DNA of 64,000 nucleotides from Deinococcus aquaedulcis. GTDB lineage: Bacteria; Deinococcota; Deinococci; Deinococcales; Deinococcaceae. Below, piece by piece: positions 30,229 to 38,447 of this stretch. A program made the position numbers and the translations under genes. Location of the stretch: contig NZ_JAHRBL010000001.1 of assembly GCF_019693445.1 (NCBI RefSeq), forward strand, positions 310,001 to 374,000. Direction: 5' to 3'. A model generated the notes under the pieces. The model did no database searches. It was not told the DNA's origin and saw only the letters and a list, made by a program, of their open reading frames with translations. Each line of letters begins with the position of its first letter. Position 1 is the stretch's first letter.

Positions 30229-30814
30229 TCTTTGGAACGGGTGTGGTCCCGCCAGGACGGGGCGAGAGAACATGCCTTTTCGGTCAGCATGACGCTCATC
30301 CATGAAGTTCGTCTACTGATCGGAAAACACCATTGAGTCCATCGGTTTTGGCTGTGCGTCTCTCTCTATAGAACGTGGACGAAGTTGGTCGCAGGTGACG
30401 AGGGAGGATCACATCTGTGCGGCACGGTGGAAGGCAAGTGATATACGCCCGAGCAAGCCTGTGACACAGTTGACCTGGAAGGCTGTGTCATCCCTAACTT
30501 TTACCGCGCGGTTCGAGCGTCCAGAAGCTGCGTAGGGATTCCCCGCTTGGGCAGGGTACAGGTGTCTCTCGCAGGAGCAACATCCGCCACGGGCAGTGGG
30601 AGACGGCGACAATTTTCGCATGCTCGGAGCGCTCAACGGCAATGCCTATGACGTGCCGTGCGATACCGCATGATTCAGAAATGTTTTGGAAATCTATTGC
30701 CGCGCCAAAGCTCGCCTGGAGAAGCAGCAGACGTGAGTTACCAACGAAATTATGGGATCTGCGGGCAATCACTATCAGCCCTGCGGCGAGGTAGGTATTT
30801 AACGTGCCCACCTG
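30229..30814. other. AT-richer noncoding region
   Basis: Roughly 590 nt between the convergent polymerase-like and nuclease genes. A weak minus-strand frame (30494-30811) has no recognisable protein features. I see no clear terminator or tRNA. Its base composition is unlike the flanking core genome, consistent with recently acquired DNA, and it could hold an RNA gene or degraded coding sequence. Confidence 0.4.
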
Positions 30815-31462
30815 TTAAGTATCAACCTCTAATCCTGCCTTCCAAGCTAGGTATTGAATTAGTTCATCCGGGAAAAATAGGCGTCCTGGATGCTTGTAGT
30901 TGCGGTACTTTGCCATGCGGGCCTGAATGAACTGATCGCAATGTTCCAAGCTGATTACATGGGTGTAGCGCCGTCTGAGGGTGCGAGCCTGGGCGTTGGG
31001 GCAGACGAGCAGTGTTCCGATCACAGCTCGTTGATCATGCACCGCCTGAGGTGGCGCGGCCCTGCGGTCTCTCCGGATGGGCATCAGCGCGGCAGCCACC
31101 TGATTAGCCTGATGTCGTGGGACCAGCCCAATACGCTGAACGCTCCGCTCTAGCCGTCCCTCGTCAGGCCATGGTTTCTGATCGCCGGTCTTCACTTCAA
31201 CAATCACTGCGCTAGGGCGGTCCTCACTCAGCAGTTCTTGAAGGTGCTCGCGATCCCAGTCCTCAGTTTGTCCACCAATCTCCTCATGGACAAACGGAAA
31301 GCGCACTGCCAAGAGGTCCACGTCTGCGTGATGCGCAGCTGAGTTACCAGGAGTGTCTTGAGGCACCAGTCGGTGTAATACGAAGTCCGGCATCGGGATG
31401 AATCCATTCAGCCTGAGATACCAGCTTGCCAGCCGCTCGCCGTAGTTCATATGTGAGCGCAT
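30815..31462 (-). CDS. PD-(D/E)XK nuclease-like protein
   Basis: 215 residues. The core NYGERLASWYLRLNGF, then HADVDLLAVRF (D47/D49), then AVIVEVKTG (E89-x-K91) is a clear D...E-x-K restriction-endonuclease-like fold. This family of stand-alone nuclease-like proteins is widespread and mostly unstudied; a defensive or repair role is probable. Starts at 31462 or 31450 (MNYGERL, the conserved beginning) are both possible. It is separated by 190 nt from the NotI-like gene, on the same strand, and is probably independent of that R-M system. Confidence 0.75.
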   Translation of the reverse strand: MRSHMNYGERLASWYLRLNGFIPMPDFVLHRLVPQDTPGNSAAHHADVDLLAVRFPFVHEEIGGQTEDWDREHLQELLSEDRPSAVIVEVKTGDQKPWPDEGRLERSVQRIGLVPRHQANQVAAALMPIRRDRRAAPPQAVHDQRAVIGTLLVCPNAQARTLRRRYTHVISLEHCDQFIQARMAKYRNYKHPGRLFFPDELIQYLAWKAGLEVDT

Positions 31463-31652
31463 CGTCGCATGCCAGTTATTACCCGTGCGGCGGTAAGGCG
31501 GGTGGGACTAAATCGCAGCGATACAAGCCACTAAAGAAACCGTGTGACCAGGGAACGGATCACCACGGCGTGCCACCGAATAAACGCGGACATAAGGGGA
31601 AGGAGCGAGCTATTGGGAGACACCGGCCAGGGCTCGACAGCACCTGGAGAAG

Positions 31653-33032
31653 TCACGCGTCTTCCGGTGTCTCCGAATAGACGGTCCCGGAGGCGGTCTC
31701 CGTACGTGTGGCATGGATTGACGGGACGGCCGTGTCCACGCTCGTTGGACTGGCTCTGGGCAGACGCTTGGTCTTCACCTCCGGCTGCAACTGGTTCAGG
31801 CTACCCTTACGCACCCGGTCCATGAGCTGCTTACGGAAGCCTTCAACGACATTATGTTCCATGGCCTTGCCTGAGGCGGCGCGGAATGTGTGGTGAATCA
31901 AGGCATCAACGGAACACGTTACTCGTTTGACAAGGCGCAGGGGATGGGGCGACTCGGCCGAGGTGGTATCGATTTCAAAGACGAATACGGCCGCGTTATT
32001 TGTGGCAGCCACCGTCTCCACCCGCTCATCGGGCGCCAGCAGCGCCACATGGTCGGGGTCGCCTCCCACCGGTAGTAATCTCGGCTGGCCCAGGTGGCGC
32101 AGCCAGCTCTCCCACACCGCCACAGGCAGGACGATGGCGAAGCCTTCGGACTCCGGGTGACGCGCGAGCGCCATCTTGAAAATCATCTGGTAGATCGTCC
32201 GTTTGAAGATATTGGCCTTGTTCGGGCCCTCCACTTTGTCGCCACACACGTTCTCTCCGCGCTCCATGGCTTGGAGGAGGGGCCCGTGGTAATCCTCCGG
32301 CGGCTCTGTCCCACTTTCCACCCTTGGGCACAAGGCTTTGAGGCGTGTCGCCACGTGCAGTGGGCTGCCGTGAAAGTCCGCCGTCTGAATCTCGTAGAAC
32401 AGGTGCCGTCCGAAGGTTGAGGGCGCTCCTGAGGCATCCACGGCGGACACCTCCACCACGGATGTATCGACCAGTGCGCCCGGCGACGCCGGTGTTTCCG
32501 AAAGGTCTATCTCTCCGCCGAGCTTTTGCGAAGAGAAGAGAAAGACGCGCCCGCCGCGGGCTAGGAGGTCCCGGATGCGCTCCCGCTGCTCGAGCTTGTG
32601 CAACACGGTCAGCGGCAGCAACGCTATCTGGACCTGATCGTCCACCGCGTATGACGTCCGGACGGCGCTGGCAAGCAGGGTGAAATGCTGGTCGAGCGTG
32701 CGGTACGGGCAGGCGATCCAGTCCTGGGGAGTACCGTTGCTCGTGCTGTTGATAGTGCACACCCCGTACGGCTCGTCCCAGCCCTTGGCCTTCTTGATGC
32801 ACTCGGTGTGTTCACCGGTCGCCTGGCTGAGAAAGGGGCACGCGCGCTGGGCTTGGTGCCGACGGGCCTCTTCGGAGCGGTCTACCACTGGCCAGACCCG
32901 ATGCCCGAACCACTCCGCAACGTAATTGCCCTGTGGGGTCCGGATCCGCGGCGGGCGTTTCCCCTTCTCCCTGTTCCCTTTCTTCTTCTTCGGCGGCTTG
33001 GTGGCCTCGGGAAACAGTGGGTCCGCAGTCAC
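31653..33032 (-). CDS. NotI-like type II restriction endonuclease
   Basis: 459 residues from a GTG. The match to NotI is direct: GNYVAEWFGHRVWP, the four-cysteine iron-binding domain (C65, C78, C92, C108 in ACPFL, TECIK, GVCTIN, IACPY), SSQKLGGEI, FYEIQTADFHG with E214-x-Q216 and a preceding acidic D189, VEGPNKANIFKRTIYQM and WESWLRHLGQP. NotI uses an E-x-Q variant of the PD-(D/E)XK site. It probably cuts a GC-rich, possibly 8-bp, site related to GCGGCCGC, but the exact sequence cannot be read from the protein. Its start overlaps the controller gene stop (GTGA). A Lys-rich segment near residues 12-28 is extra. Confidence 0.92.
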   Translation of the reverse strand: MTADPLFPEATKPPKKKKGNREKGKRPPRIRTPQGNYVAEWFGHRVWPVVDRSEEARRHQAQRACPFLSQATGEHTECIKKAKGWDEPYGVCTINSTSNGTPQDWIACPYRTLDQHFTLLASAVRTSYAVDDQVQIALLPLTVLHKLEQRERIRDLLARGGRVFLFSSQKLGGEIDLSETPASPGALVDTSVVEVSAVDASGAPSTFGRHLFYEIQTADFHGSPLHVATRLKALCPRVESGTEPPEDYHGPLLQAMERGENVCGDKVEGPNKANIFKRTIYQMIFKMALARHPESEGFAIVLPVAVWESWLRHLGQPRLLPVGGDPDHVALLAPDERVETVAATNNAAVFVFEIDTTSAESPHPLRLVKRVTCSVDALIHHTFRAASGKAMEHNVVEGFRKQLMDRVRKGSLNQLQPEVKTKRLPRASPTSVDTAVPSIHATRTETASGTVYSETPEDA

Positions 33033-33277
33033 GAAGGGCCCTGCGCCTGGCGGCGCTGCTCGAAGGCGCGCAGCAACTCGGAGGGTGTGGCGTCCAGAGC
33101 CTCGGCAAGCTGGACGATGACCGTCAGGGAGGGGTTGCGTAGCCCCCGTTCGAGCAGGCTGATGTAGGTGCGGTGCAGTCCCGCTGCATCGGCCAGCGCT
33201 TCCTGCGAGACGTGGCGGCATTCACGCGCAGCGCGTACCACCCCACCAAAGATTCGTTGTTGCTCGGCGTTTCCCAC
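33029..33277 (-). CDS. Restriction-modification controller (C) protein
   Basis: 82 residues from GTG 33277. A single Xre-type HTH (RAARECRHVSQEALADAAGLHRTYISLLERG, then NPSLTVIVQLAEALDATPSELL) is the shape and length of C proteins such as C.AhdI and C.Esp1396I. It overlaps the endonuclease gene by 4 nt, so controller and nuclease are co-expressed, delaying nuclease production on entry into a new host. A perfect C-box lies upstream. A longer in-frame start at 33400 runs across the C-box and the methyltransferase start and is rejected. Confidence 0.88.
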   Translation of the reverse strand: MGNAEQQRIFGGVVRAARECRHVSQEALADAAGLHRTYISLLERGLRNPSLTVIVQLAEALDATPSELLRAFEQRRQAQGPS

Positions 33278-33305
33278 GTGTACAGGCGAGGCTAAGGGGC
33301 GCCGT

Positions 33306-33316
33306 GACTGAGAGTC
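33306..33316. promoter_or_regulatory. C-box operator
   Basis: GACT-GAG-AGTC matches the GACTnnnAGTC consensus of C-protein operators. It lies between the divergent controller (start 33277) and methyltransferase (start 33363) genes, near the expected -35 of the controller promoter (-10 TAGCCT, complement of 33289-33294). Confidence 0.75.
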
Positions 33317-33362
33317 TACAGACAGTTGTATGCAGTTTGGGGGGGCGTTAGAATCGGGGGGC

Positions 33363-34301
33363 ATGACGCCTCCGGAACTCCTCGCCGTGTTGAACTCCAC
33401 CCGTCAAAGCGCGGTGCTGTATGGAGACGCCTTCGACCTGTTCCCACAACTTCCAGTGGCTTCAGTAGACCTTATCCTCACATCGCCGCCGTACTGGGGC
33501 ATGCGCGATTACGAGTTGGCCCACAACTGGGACATTCTCGAGGCGTGGCGGGCAGAGGGGGAAGAAAACCGGCAGCCCAGCTACGAGTGGTACCGCGCCA
33601 ACGGGGGGGTGCTTGGCCTCGAACCCCTGCCCGAGTGGTACATCGCCAATCTGGTCAGCATCCTGGAACGCGGCAAGGCGGCCCTTAAACCTGGCGGGAG
33701 CCTGTGGTTGAACTTGGGGGACACCTACTTTGCCCGTTGGTCGAGCATCCGCCTCAAGGGTCGCCAGGGGCTCGGGGACGGCGAGCGGCTGCGCCGCAAG
33801 ACCCCGATGGGGGGCTGGCGGCAGGAGAAGAACCTGCTGCTGATTCCCGCCCGTGTTGCCATCGCCTTGCAGGACCAGCGCTGGATTCTCCGCAACGACC
33901 TCATCTGGTACAAACCTAACGTGCCTCCCCGCCCGGAGACCGACCGTCTGGCGGCTACCCATGAGCACTTTTTCCACTTCGTTAAACGGCCCACCGAGGG
34001 GCGCCCGAAGTATTATTACGACCTCTCCGCTGCGGGCGAGTTGGCCCATGACGTGCAGCAGGTGAACGTGGCGGGCGGGCGTGACGGGCATTCCGCGACG
34101 TTTCCGCTGAAGCTGATTGACCATCGCATCCGCAGCTCCTGCCCTCCGGACGGGGTCGTGCTCGATCCCTTCGCGGGCACGGGGACGACCCTGCTGGCCG
34201 CGAACCAAAGTGGGCGGCGCGGCATTGGGTTTGACCTCAATACCCGTTTTGTGGAGGGCGCCCAACGTCGGCTGGACGCGGACATCCTCCTCCCGAGCTA
34301 A
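33363..34301 (+). CDS. DNA methyltransferase of the NotI-like system (beta class, probably N4-cytosine)
   Basis: 312 residues. Catalytic motif IV TSPPYWG (residues 40-46) comes before the AdoMet motif DPFAGTGTTL (from about 268), which defines the beta class. The SPPY form is typical of N4-cytosine or N6-adenine amino-methyltransferases, and with a GC-only site N4-cytosine is favoured (inference). TAGAAT at 33349-33354 precedes ATG 33363 by 8 nt; an upstream in-frame GTG/ATG run from 33330 would overlap this promoter. It protects host DNA from the endonuclease and is divergently controlled through the C-box. Confidence 0.92.
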   Translation: MTPPELLAVLNSTRQSAVLYGDAFDLFPQLPVASVDLILTSPPYWGMRDYELAHNWDILEAWRAEGEENRQPSYEWYRANGGVLGLEPLPEWYIANLVSILERGKAALKPGGSLWLNLGDTYFARWSSIRLKGRQGLGDGERLRRKTPMGGWRQEKNLLLIPARVAIALQDQRWILRNDLIWYKPNVPPRPETDRLAATHEHFFHFVKRPTEGRPKYYYDLSAAGELAHDVQQVNVAGGRDGHSATFPLKLIDHRIRSSCPPDGVVLDPFAGTGTTLLAANQSGRRGIGFDLNTRFVEGAQRRLDADILLPS

Positions 34302-34398
34302 AGTTCTGCGACGCTGACACGATGTGGTCGGAAAGGTGGGCGGGGAAGTTGCTCCTCCTGCAATATGCTGTAAGGCGTTTGTCGCCTACCTTAAAGTC

Positions 34399-35460
34399 AT
34401 GCACGTCATCCTCGACAGCAACATCTACCTTTCGGACACCCACTTCCGGCATGAGCTACGCACCCTGACGCAGTACCTCCTCCCCACGGCCAGCACCGTG
34501 GTCCTGCCGCGAGTCGTGCAGGAGGAAGTGCAGGCAGTGTATCGGAGGAGTCTGCACGCGGCACTCAGGCGTGTGAGGAAGGAGAGTGCCGATGTGAGGC
34601 GATTGATTGGAGCATTCGACCTCCCCGCCGTTGATCTCGAAGTGCAGACCCAGGAGTTCGCCTCGCGCGTCTCTACATTTCCTCCTGGTGGTCAGGCCCT
34701 CACTGTAGACCTGACGTCGGGCGATCTTTTGGAGTTAACCCGCATGGCCGCCAACCGGGTTCGCCCGTTTAATCAGGAAGGGCACGGCTTTCGTGACGCC
34801 GCCATCTGGCTAACGGTTCTGGGGCACGCCCGGGCGAACCCGGCGATGGAAGTCGCCTTCATCTCGAGCAACACCGCCGACTTCGGCCGCAAGGGCGTCC
34901 CAAATGCGCTCCACCCTGACTTACAGCTTCAGTTGGCGAAAGACGGATTGACGAATGTTCGGTACTATTCCTCCGTTGCGGAGTTCCTGCGCCTGAACCT
35001 CCTCGTCACTACCACGATTGACCTGAGCCTGTACCCCACGGTCTTGGAAGGCAGCGGCGACCAGCTCATGCGGTTCGAGCATGCCATCACCCGGGACCTA
35101 TATGTAGACGAGGAGCATCATCAATACTCGGGCGAATCGGTGTCCTTTGATCCTGCCGATGAGTTCACCTGGATTGCCCGCAGTAGCCAGGAGTTCAGAC
35201 TGAACGACCATGAAACCTATGTTCTGGTGGAGGTCGAGGCGGAGGTGCCAGCCAGCGAACTCTACCCGGTGGGGTACTTCGTCGACGACGAGCGGGGCGA
35301 AATCCACGAGGATCATGCCGACCGCCCCGTCATGGTGTCGCTTGCCGGTACGCTCGCCCTAACTTTCGGCCCCACCGGGCCGCACCAACACCAGCTTCTG
35401 AATGTTCGGGCGCTGGGCGTTGACGATTCCATTCCGGACACCGTTCCGCCTCAACCTTGA
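34399..35460 (+). CDS. PIN-domain protein
   Basis: 353 residues. The N-terminal PIN domain has D6 in HVILDSNIYL, a second acidic residue in GHGFRDAAIWLTVL (near 133) and D161 in FISSNTADFG, the expected metal triad of a ribonuclease-type PIN fold. The C-terminal 180 residues are beta-rich (YVLVEVEAEVPASELY) and unrecognised. Neither a VapB-like antitoxin nor a second gene accompanies it, so this is not a classical VapC. It may act as an RNA-targeting defence effector. TACCTT at 34387-34392 lies 6 nt before ATG 34399. Confidence 0.75.
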   Translation: MHVILDSNIYLSDTHFRHELRTLTQYLLPTASTVVLPRVVQEEVQAVYRRSLHAALRRVRKESADVRRLIGAFDLPAVDLEVQTQEFASRVSTFPPGGQALTVDLTSGDLLELTRMAANRVRPFNQEGHGFRDAAIWLTVLGHARANPAMEVAFISSNTADFGRKGVPNALHPDLQLQLAKDGLTNVRYYSSVAEFLRLNLLVTTTIDLSLYPTVLEGSGDQLMRFEHAITRDLYVDEEHHQYSGESVSFDPADEFTWIARSSQEFRLNDHETYVLVEVEAEVPASELYPVGYFVDDERGEIHEDHADRPVMVSLAGTLALTFGPTGPHQHQLLNVRALGVDDSIPDTVPPQP

Positions 35461-35479
35461 ACACGAGCTGAAGCAATAA

Positions 35480-35806
35480 TGCCTTTGGCGGACGAGCGGC
35501 GGCTTCCTCAAATGGGCGAGGGACACCGCGGGCGTCGTGGTGGAAGTCGTTTACCCGTGGTGGCGACAGGCCAAGCGGTATCTGCCTGACTTGGTTGAGG
35601 AGGTCAATCCGCGCAAGACGTTTCATGTCTTGCCACGACGCTGGGTGGTGGAACGAACCTCTGCGTGGTTGGGAAAGTGCCGCCGTCTCTCGAAAGACTA
35701 CGAAACACTGCCAGAAACAACAGAACTGCTCGTCCACTTGGCGATGATTCGCTTGATGCTCCGTTGTCTTGGCCGTGCCCGTCCTCCTGACACTACAGCT
35801 GTTTGA
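35480..35806 (+). pseudogene. IS5-type transposase C-terminal remnant
   Basis: The frame from 35480 to 35806 encodes the tail of an IS5-like DDE transposase: [50 protein letters not shown] (the catalytic Glu lies in VVERT). The N-terminal two-thirds and both terminal inverted repeats are missing; a stop at 35477 precedes the fragment. It marks an old insertion and deletion inside the element. Confidence 0.8.
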
Positions 35807-36233
35807 TGACTTCAAGTGTCTGGAGATTCACGTCGTACACGCCTGCATACCGGTCACCCAGATCCGCAACGATCCGGACCACGTCCGTGGCGACGTGTGG
35901 GTCATACACCGCTTCAACGTACATGCTGTCCTCTGGTGTTGCCATCATGTGAACGAGCGGCGCACGCACATGTGCTTGCCCAGCCCCAGCGAAGACCTGC
36001 GTGCTGGACAGCACGGGGACCATGTCGACATCGATGTTGTCGGCAAGTGGGAGTCGGATCACCCAAAGGCCAGTCCCAATGACGACGGCCCACGCTTCGC
36101 GTGGGTCGATCAACCCCCCAGTCGGATTGCCATACATCCAACCAAGTGCCTGCTGCCCCTGCGCTGTCTCCAAAAAGACATAGTCATGGTCCGAAAGAAT
36201 GGCGTACTGCTTGGACCTGGCCCACGTGATCAT
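35793..36233 (-). CDS. Hypothetical protein of the element
   Basis: 146 residues, soluble, mixed alpha/beta with many valines, no signal peptide. It contains [21 protein letters not shown] and a C-terminal [19 protein letters not shown]. No family recognised. It is convergent with, and overlaps the end of, the transposase remnant, which suggests the remnant was truncated next to a functioning gene. It is the last element gene before attR. Confidence 0.6.
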   Translation of the reverse strand: MITWARSKQYAILSDHDYVFLETAQGQQALGWMYGNPTGGLIDPREAWAVVIGTGLWVIRLPLADNIDVDMVPVLSSTQVFAGAGQAHVRAPLVHMMATPEDSMYVEAVYDPHVATDVVRIVADLGDRYAGVYDVNLQTLEVIKQL

Positions 36234-36562
36234 CGAGCCTCACCGTAACAGGTCAAGTTGCCTGTCCACATCCCTCAGCGAAGATCAGAAATGGCTCAAC
36301 TTCGGTTTACACACGCACTTTAGGACACGTAGTGCGTGGGCCGTGCGGTGTCGCACAGAAAGGCACTTACGTCACGTCCATCGATTGACGATTCAGTCGG
36401 TAGGCGGAGGGGTGGGGCACACTTCGCGGCGCACTTTCGGCGCATTCACTGACGGAGGAAGCATGAGGTTGCGTGATCGGGGAGACCTTCTTGCGCGACC
36501 AGGACAACCTTTTTTGACGGAGCGTGATGTTGCATGACATTGCCTGAGCTGGCTTGGAACTC
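36234..36562. other. Noncoding right end of the element
   Basis: About 330 nt with no convincing gene. A third GTTTACAC occurs at 36305-36312, matching the two near the integrase start, so these may be integrase or Xis arm-type sites. Short inverted repeats are present, but nothing is clearly functional. Confidence 0.4.
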
Positions 36563-36608
36563 CTCATAATCGTTAGGTCCCCGGTTCAAGTCCGGGCATC
36601 GCCACCAA
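36563..36608. repeat. attR (displaced tRNA-Met 3' half)
   Basis: 46 bp copy of tRNA-Met from the anticodon loop to just past CCA. No 5' half is present, so it is not a functional tRNA. The T-stem differs from attL by a compensated G-C to C-G swap. A terminator (GAACCCTG...GGCGGGGTTC, then TTTCTTTTT) follows, as expected for the original end of the host tRNA gene. Confidence 0.85.
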
Positions 36609-36807
36609 AGGAGAGAACCCTGTCTCAGGCGGGGTTCTTTCTTTTTGGGCTTGGCAGAGGTGGTCAAATCAAAGAGTTGTGATCGTGTGAATGCAGACAG
36701 GGTCAAGGGCTGTTGAGGAGTGCCACCGACACGCCTGCCTACTGCTCTTCCTGCGCTCAGCTTCCTGGCACGGCCTGCGCCGGCCCCCGCGCCGTACAAT
36801 GCCGGCC

Positions 36808-37596
36808 ATGTCGGACCTCTCTCTTCCTGCGCGTGGCGAGGTGCCGCGCGACCAGCTCGTGCGCTATCTGGGCGAGTACCTGAACATCGGCGGCTTCAAG
36901 GATCCCAGCCTGAATGGCCTGCAGATTGAGGGGGCGCCCACCGTGCGCCGGGTGGCCGTTAGTGTGGACACCAGCCTCAAGACCCTGCAACACGCCGCCG
37001 ACAGCGGCGCAGACCTGCTGATTGCCCACCACGGCCTGTTCTGGGGCCAGCCGCTGCCGATCACCGGCCCCCACCGCGAGCGGGTGCGCACCGCCCTGAT
37101 GGCCGACCTCAATGTGTACGCCGCCCACATTCCCCTGGACGCCCACCCAGATGTCGGCAACAATGCCATGATCGCGCGGGCGCTGAGCCTGCAGCACACG
37201 GTGCCCTTTGGTGAGTGGGCAGGCACCAGGATTGGACTGGCGGGCGAACTACCCTTTGAGCAGTCGCTGCAGGACTTTGCCGACCGGGTGCAGAAGCTGA
37301 CCGGGGAAATCTGCCTGGTGCACGGGGGCGGGCGCTCGCCCACCGTGCGCCGCCTAGGGGTTCTCAGTGGCAGCGGCGCAGGCAGCATCGCCGAGGCAGC
37401 GGCCCTGGGGCTGGACACCCTGCTGACCGGCGAGCCCGAGCACAAGCACTTTCACGACGCCTTTGAATACGGCGTGAACGTGGTCTACGCCGGTCACTAC
37501 GAAACCGAGGTGTTTGGCGTGCGGGCCCTGGCCGCCCACCTGGAAGACCAGTTCGGCCTGCCCTGGCAGTTCCTGCACCACCCCACTGGCCTGTGA
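36808..37596 (+). CDS. Nif3-like dinuclear metal centre protein
   Basis: 262 residues, the standard length for the Nif3/GTP cyclohydrolase I type 2-like family, whose members form hexamers with a two-metal site. Ligand motifs are LLIAHHGLFWG near residue 68, PLDAHPDVGNNA near 112, and GHYETEVFGV near the C-terminus. The biochemical role is not firmly known; members are ubiquitous. TACAAT at 36795-36800 precedes ATG 36808 by 7 nt, marking a leaderless start right after the element. Confidence 0.88.
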   Translation: MSDLSLPARGEVPRDQLVRYLGEYLNIGGFKDPSLNGLQIEGAPTVRRVAVSVDTSLKTLQHAADSGADLLIAHHGLFWGQPLPITGPHRERVRTALMADLNVYAAHIPLDAHPDVGNNAMIARALSLQHTVPFGEWAGTRIGLAGELPFEQSLQDFADRVQKLTGEICLVHGGGRSPTVRRLGVLSGSGAGSIAEAAALGLDTLLTGEPEHKHFHDAFEYGVNVVYAGHYETEVFGVRALAAHLEDQFGLPWQFLHHPTGL

Positions 37597-37686
37597 GCCG
37601 GATGCCGTCCACTTCTGGAGCCCATGCCGTCTGGCGGGGTTTACTGTGAAGTTCGTTCCCGCTTCACCCGAAAGCTGTCCCAGCAC

Positions 37687-38343
37687 GTGAGCGGCCTGTT
37701 CCTGACTTTTGAAGGCCCTGAGGGTGCAGGCAAAAGCACGCAGCTGGCGCGGCTGACCGCCCAGCTGGTGCAGCGGGGCGTGTCCTGCACCGTTACGCGC
37801 GAGCCCGGCGGCACCCCACTGGGCACCCGCGTGCGTGAAGTGCTGCTGGACCCCGCGCTGAGCATTGATCCGCTGCCGGAATTTCTGCTGTATTCAGCCA
37901 GCCGCGCGCAACTCGTGGCCAACGTGATTCGCCCGGCGCTGGCCCGGGGCGAGGTGGTGGTCTGTGACCGCTACGCGGATTCCACCCTGGCCTACCAGGG
38001 GGCCGGACGGGCCCTGCCAGAGCACCTGCTGCGCCAGATCACGCAGGCGGCCACGGGGGGCCTGAATCCACAGCTGACGGTGCTGCTGGACCTGGACCCG
38101 GCCGTGGGGCTGGCCCGCGCCGCGCGCCGGGGCCAGCCGGACCGCCTGGAGCAGGCCGATCTGGCCTTTCACGCCCGGGTGCGCGCGGGTTTTCTGGCCC
38201 TGGCCGAGGCTGAGCCGGCGCGCTTTCTGGTGCTCGACGCCACGCAGCCGGAGGAGGCGCTGGCCGAAACAATCTGGGCAGCCGTGGCGCCCCTGGTTGG
38301 CGCCGTTGAGGGCGGTTGGTCAACGGAGTCTCGGCCCCTTTGA
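37687..38343 (+). CDS. tmk: Thymidylate kinase
   Basis: About 218 residues from GTG 37687. It phosphorylates dTMP to dTDP. The P-loop is FEGPEGAGKSTQ, followed by TREPGGTPLGTRV, the DR motif in CDRYADSTLAYQGAGR, and a LID segment ARRGQPDRLEQ. I start at GTG 37687 because the enzyme normally begins directly with [MS]-GLF[IL]TFEGPEG; an in-frame ATG at 37624 would add 21 unconserved residues, and neither start has a good ribosome site. It follows the Nif3-like gene and is likely co-transcribed. Confidence 0.92.
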   Translation: MSGLFLTFEGPEGAGKSTQLARLTAQLVQRGVSCTVTREPGGTPLGTRVREVLLDPALSIDPLPEFLLYSASRAQLVANVIRPALARGEVVVCDRYADSTLAYQGAGRALPEHLLRQITQAATGGLNPQLTVLLDLDPAVGLARAARRGQPDRLEQADLAFHARVRAGFLALAEAEPARFLVLDATQPEEALAETIWAAVAPLVGAVEGGWSTESRPL

Positions 38344-38408
38344 AGGCTCAGGCGGGTTCAAGTCCACGCAGTTGTCCAAGCTGATCACGGCTGTTCAAAG
38401 CAGAGCGC

Positions 38409-38432
38409 GCGGCGACCCCGCAGAGTCGCCGC
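38409..38432. terminator. Convergent-gene terminator after tmk
   Basis: GCGGCGAC (38409-38416) and GTCGCCGC (38425-38432) form an 8-bp stem with an 8-nt loop between tmk (+) and the glutaminyl cyclase gene (-). Confidence 0.65.
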
Positions 38433-38447
38433 ACCCTCTGTTCCCTC

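Noticed and set aside
30494..30811. 105-codon minus-strand frame after the nuclease gene
   Set aside because: Starts 3 nt after the nuclease stop but shows no domain, and its residue pattern is not protein-like in the second half; left as noncoding.
24362..36312. GTTTACAC repeats (24362, 24389, 36305) as integrase arm sites
   Set aside because: An 8-mer recurring three times is suggestive but short; position relative to attL is unusual. Kept only as a remark in the integrase and right-end entries.
36563..36608. A second tRNA-Met
   Set aside because: Only the 3' half is present; no acceptor 5' strand or D arm upstream. It is the attR copy.
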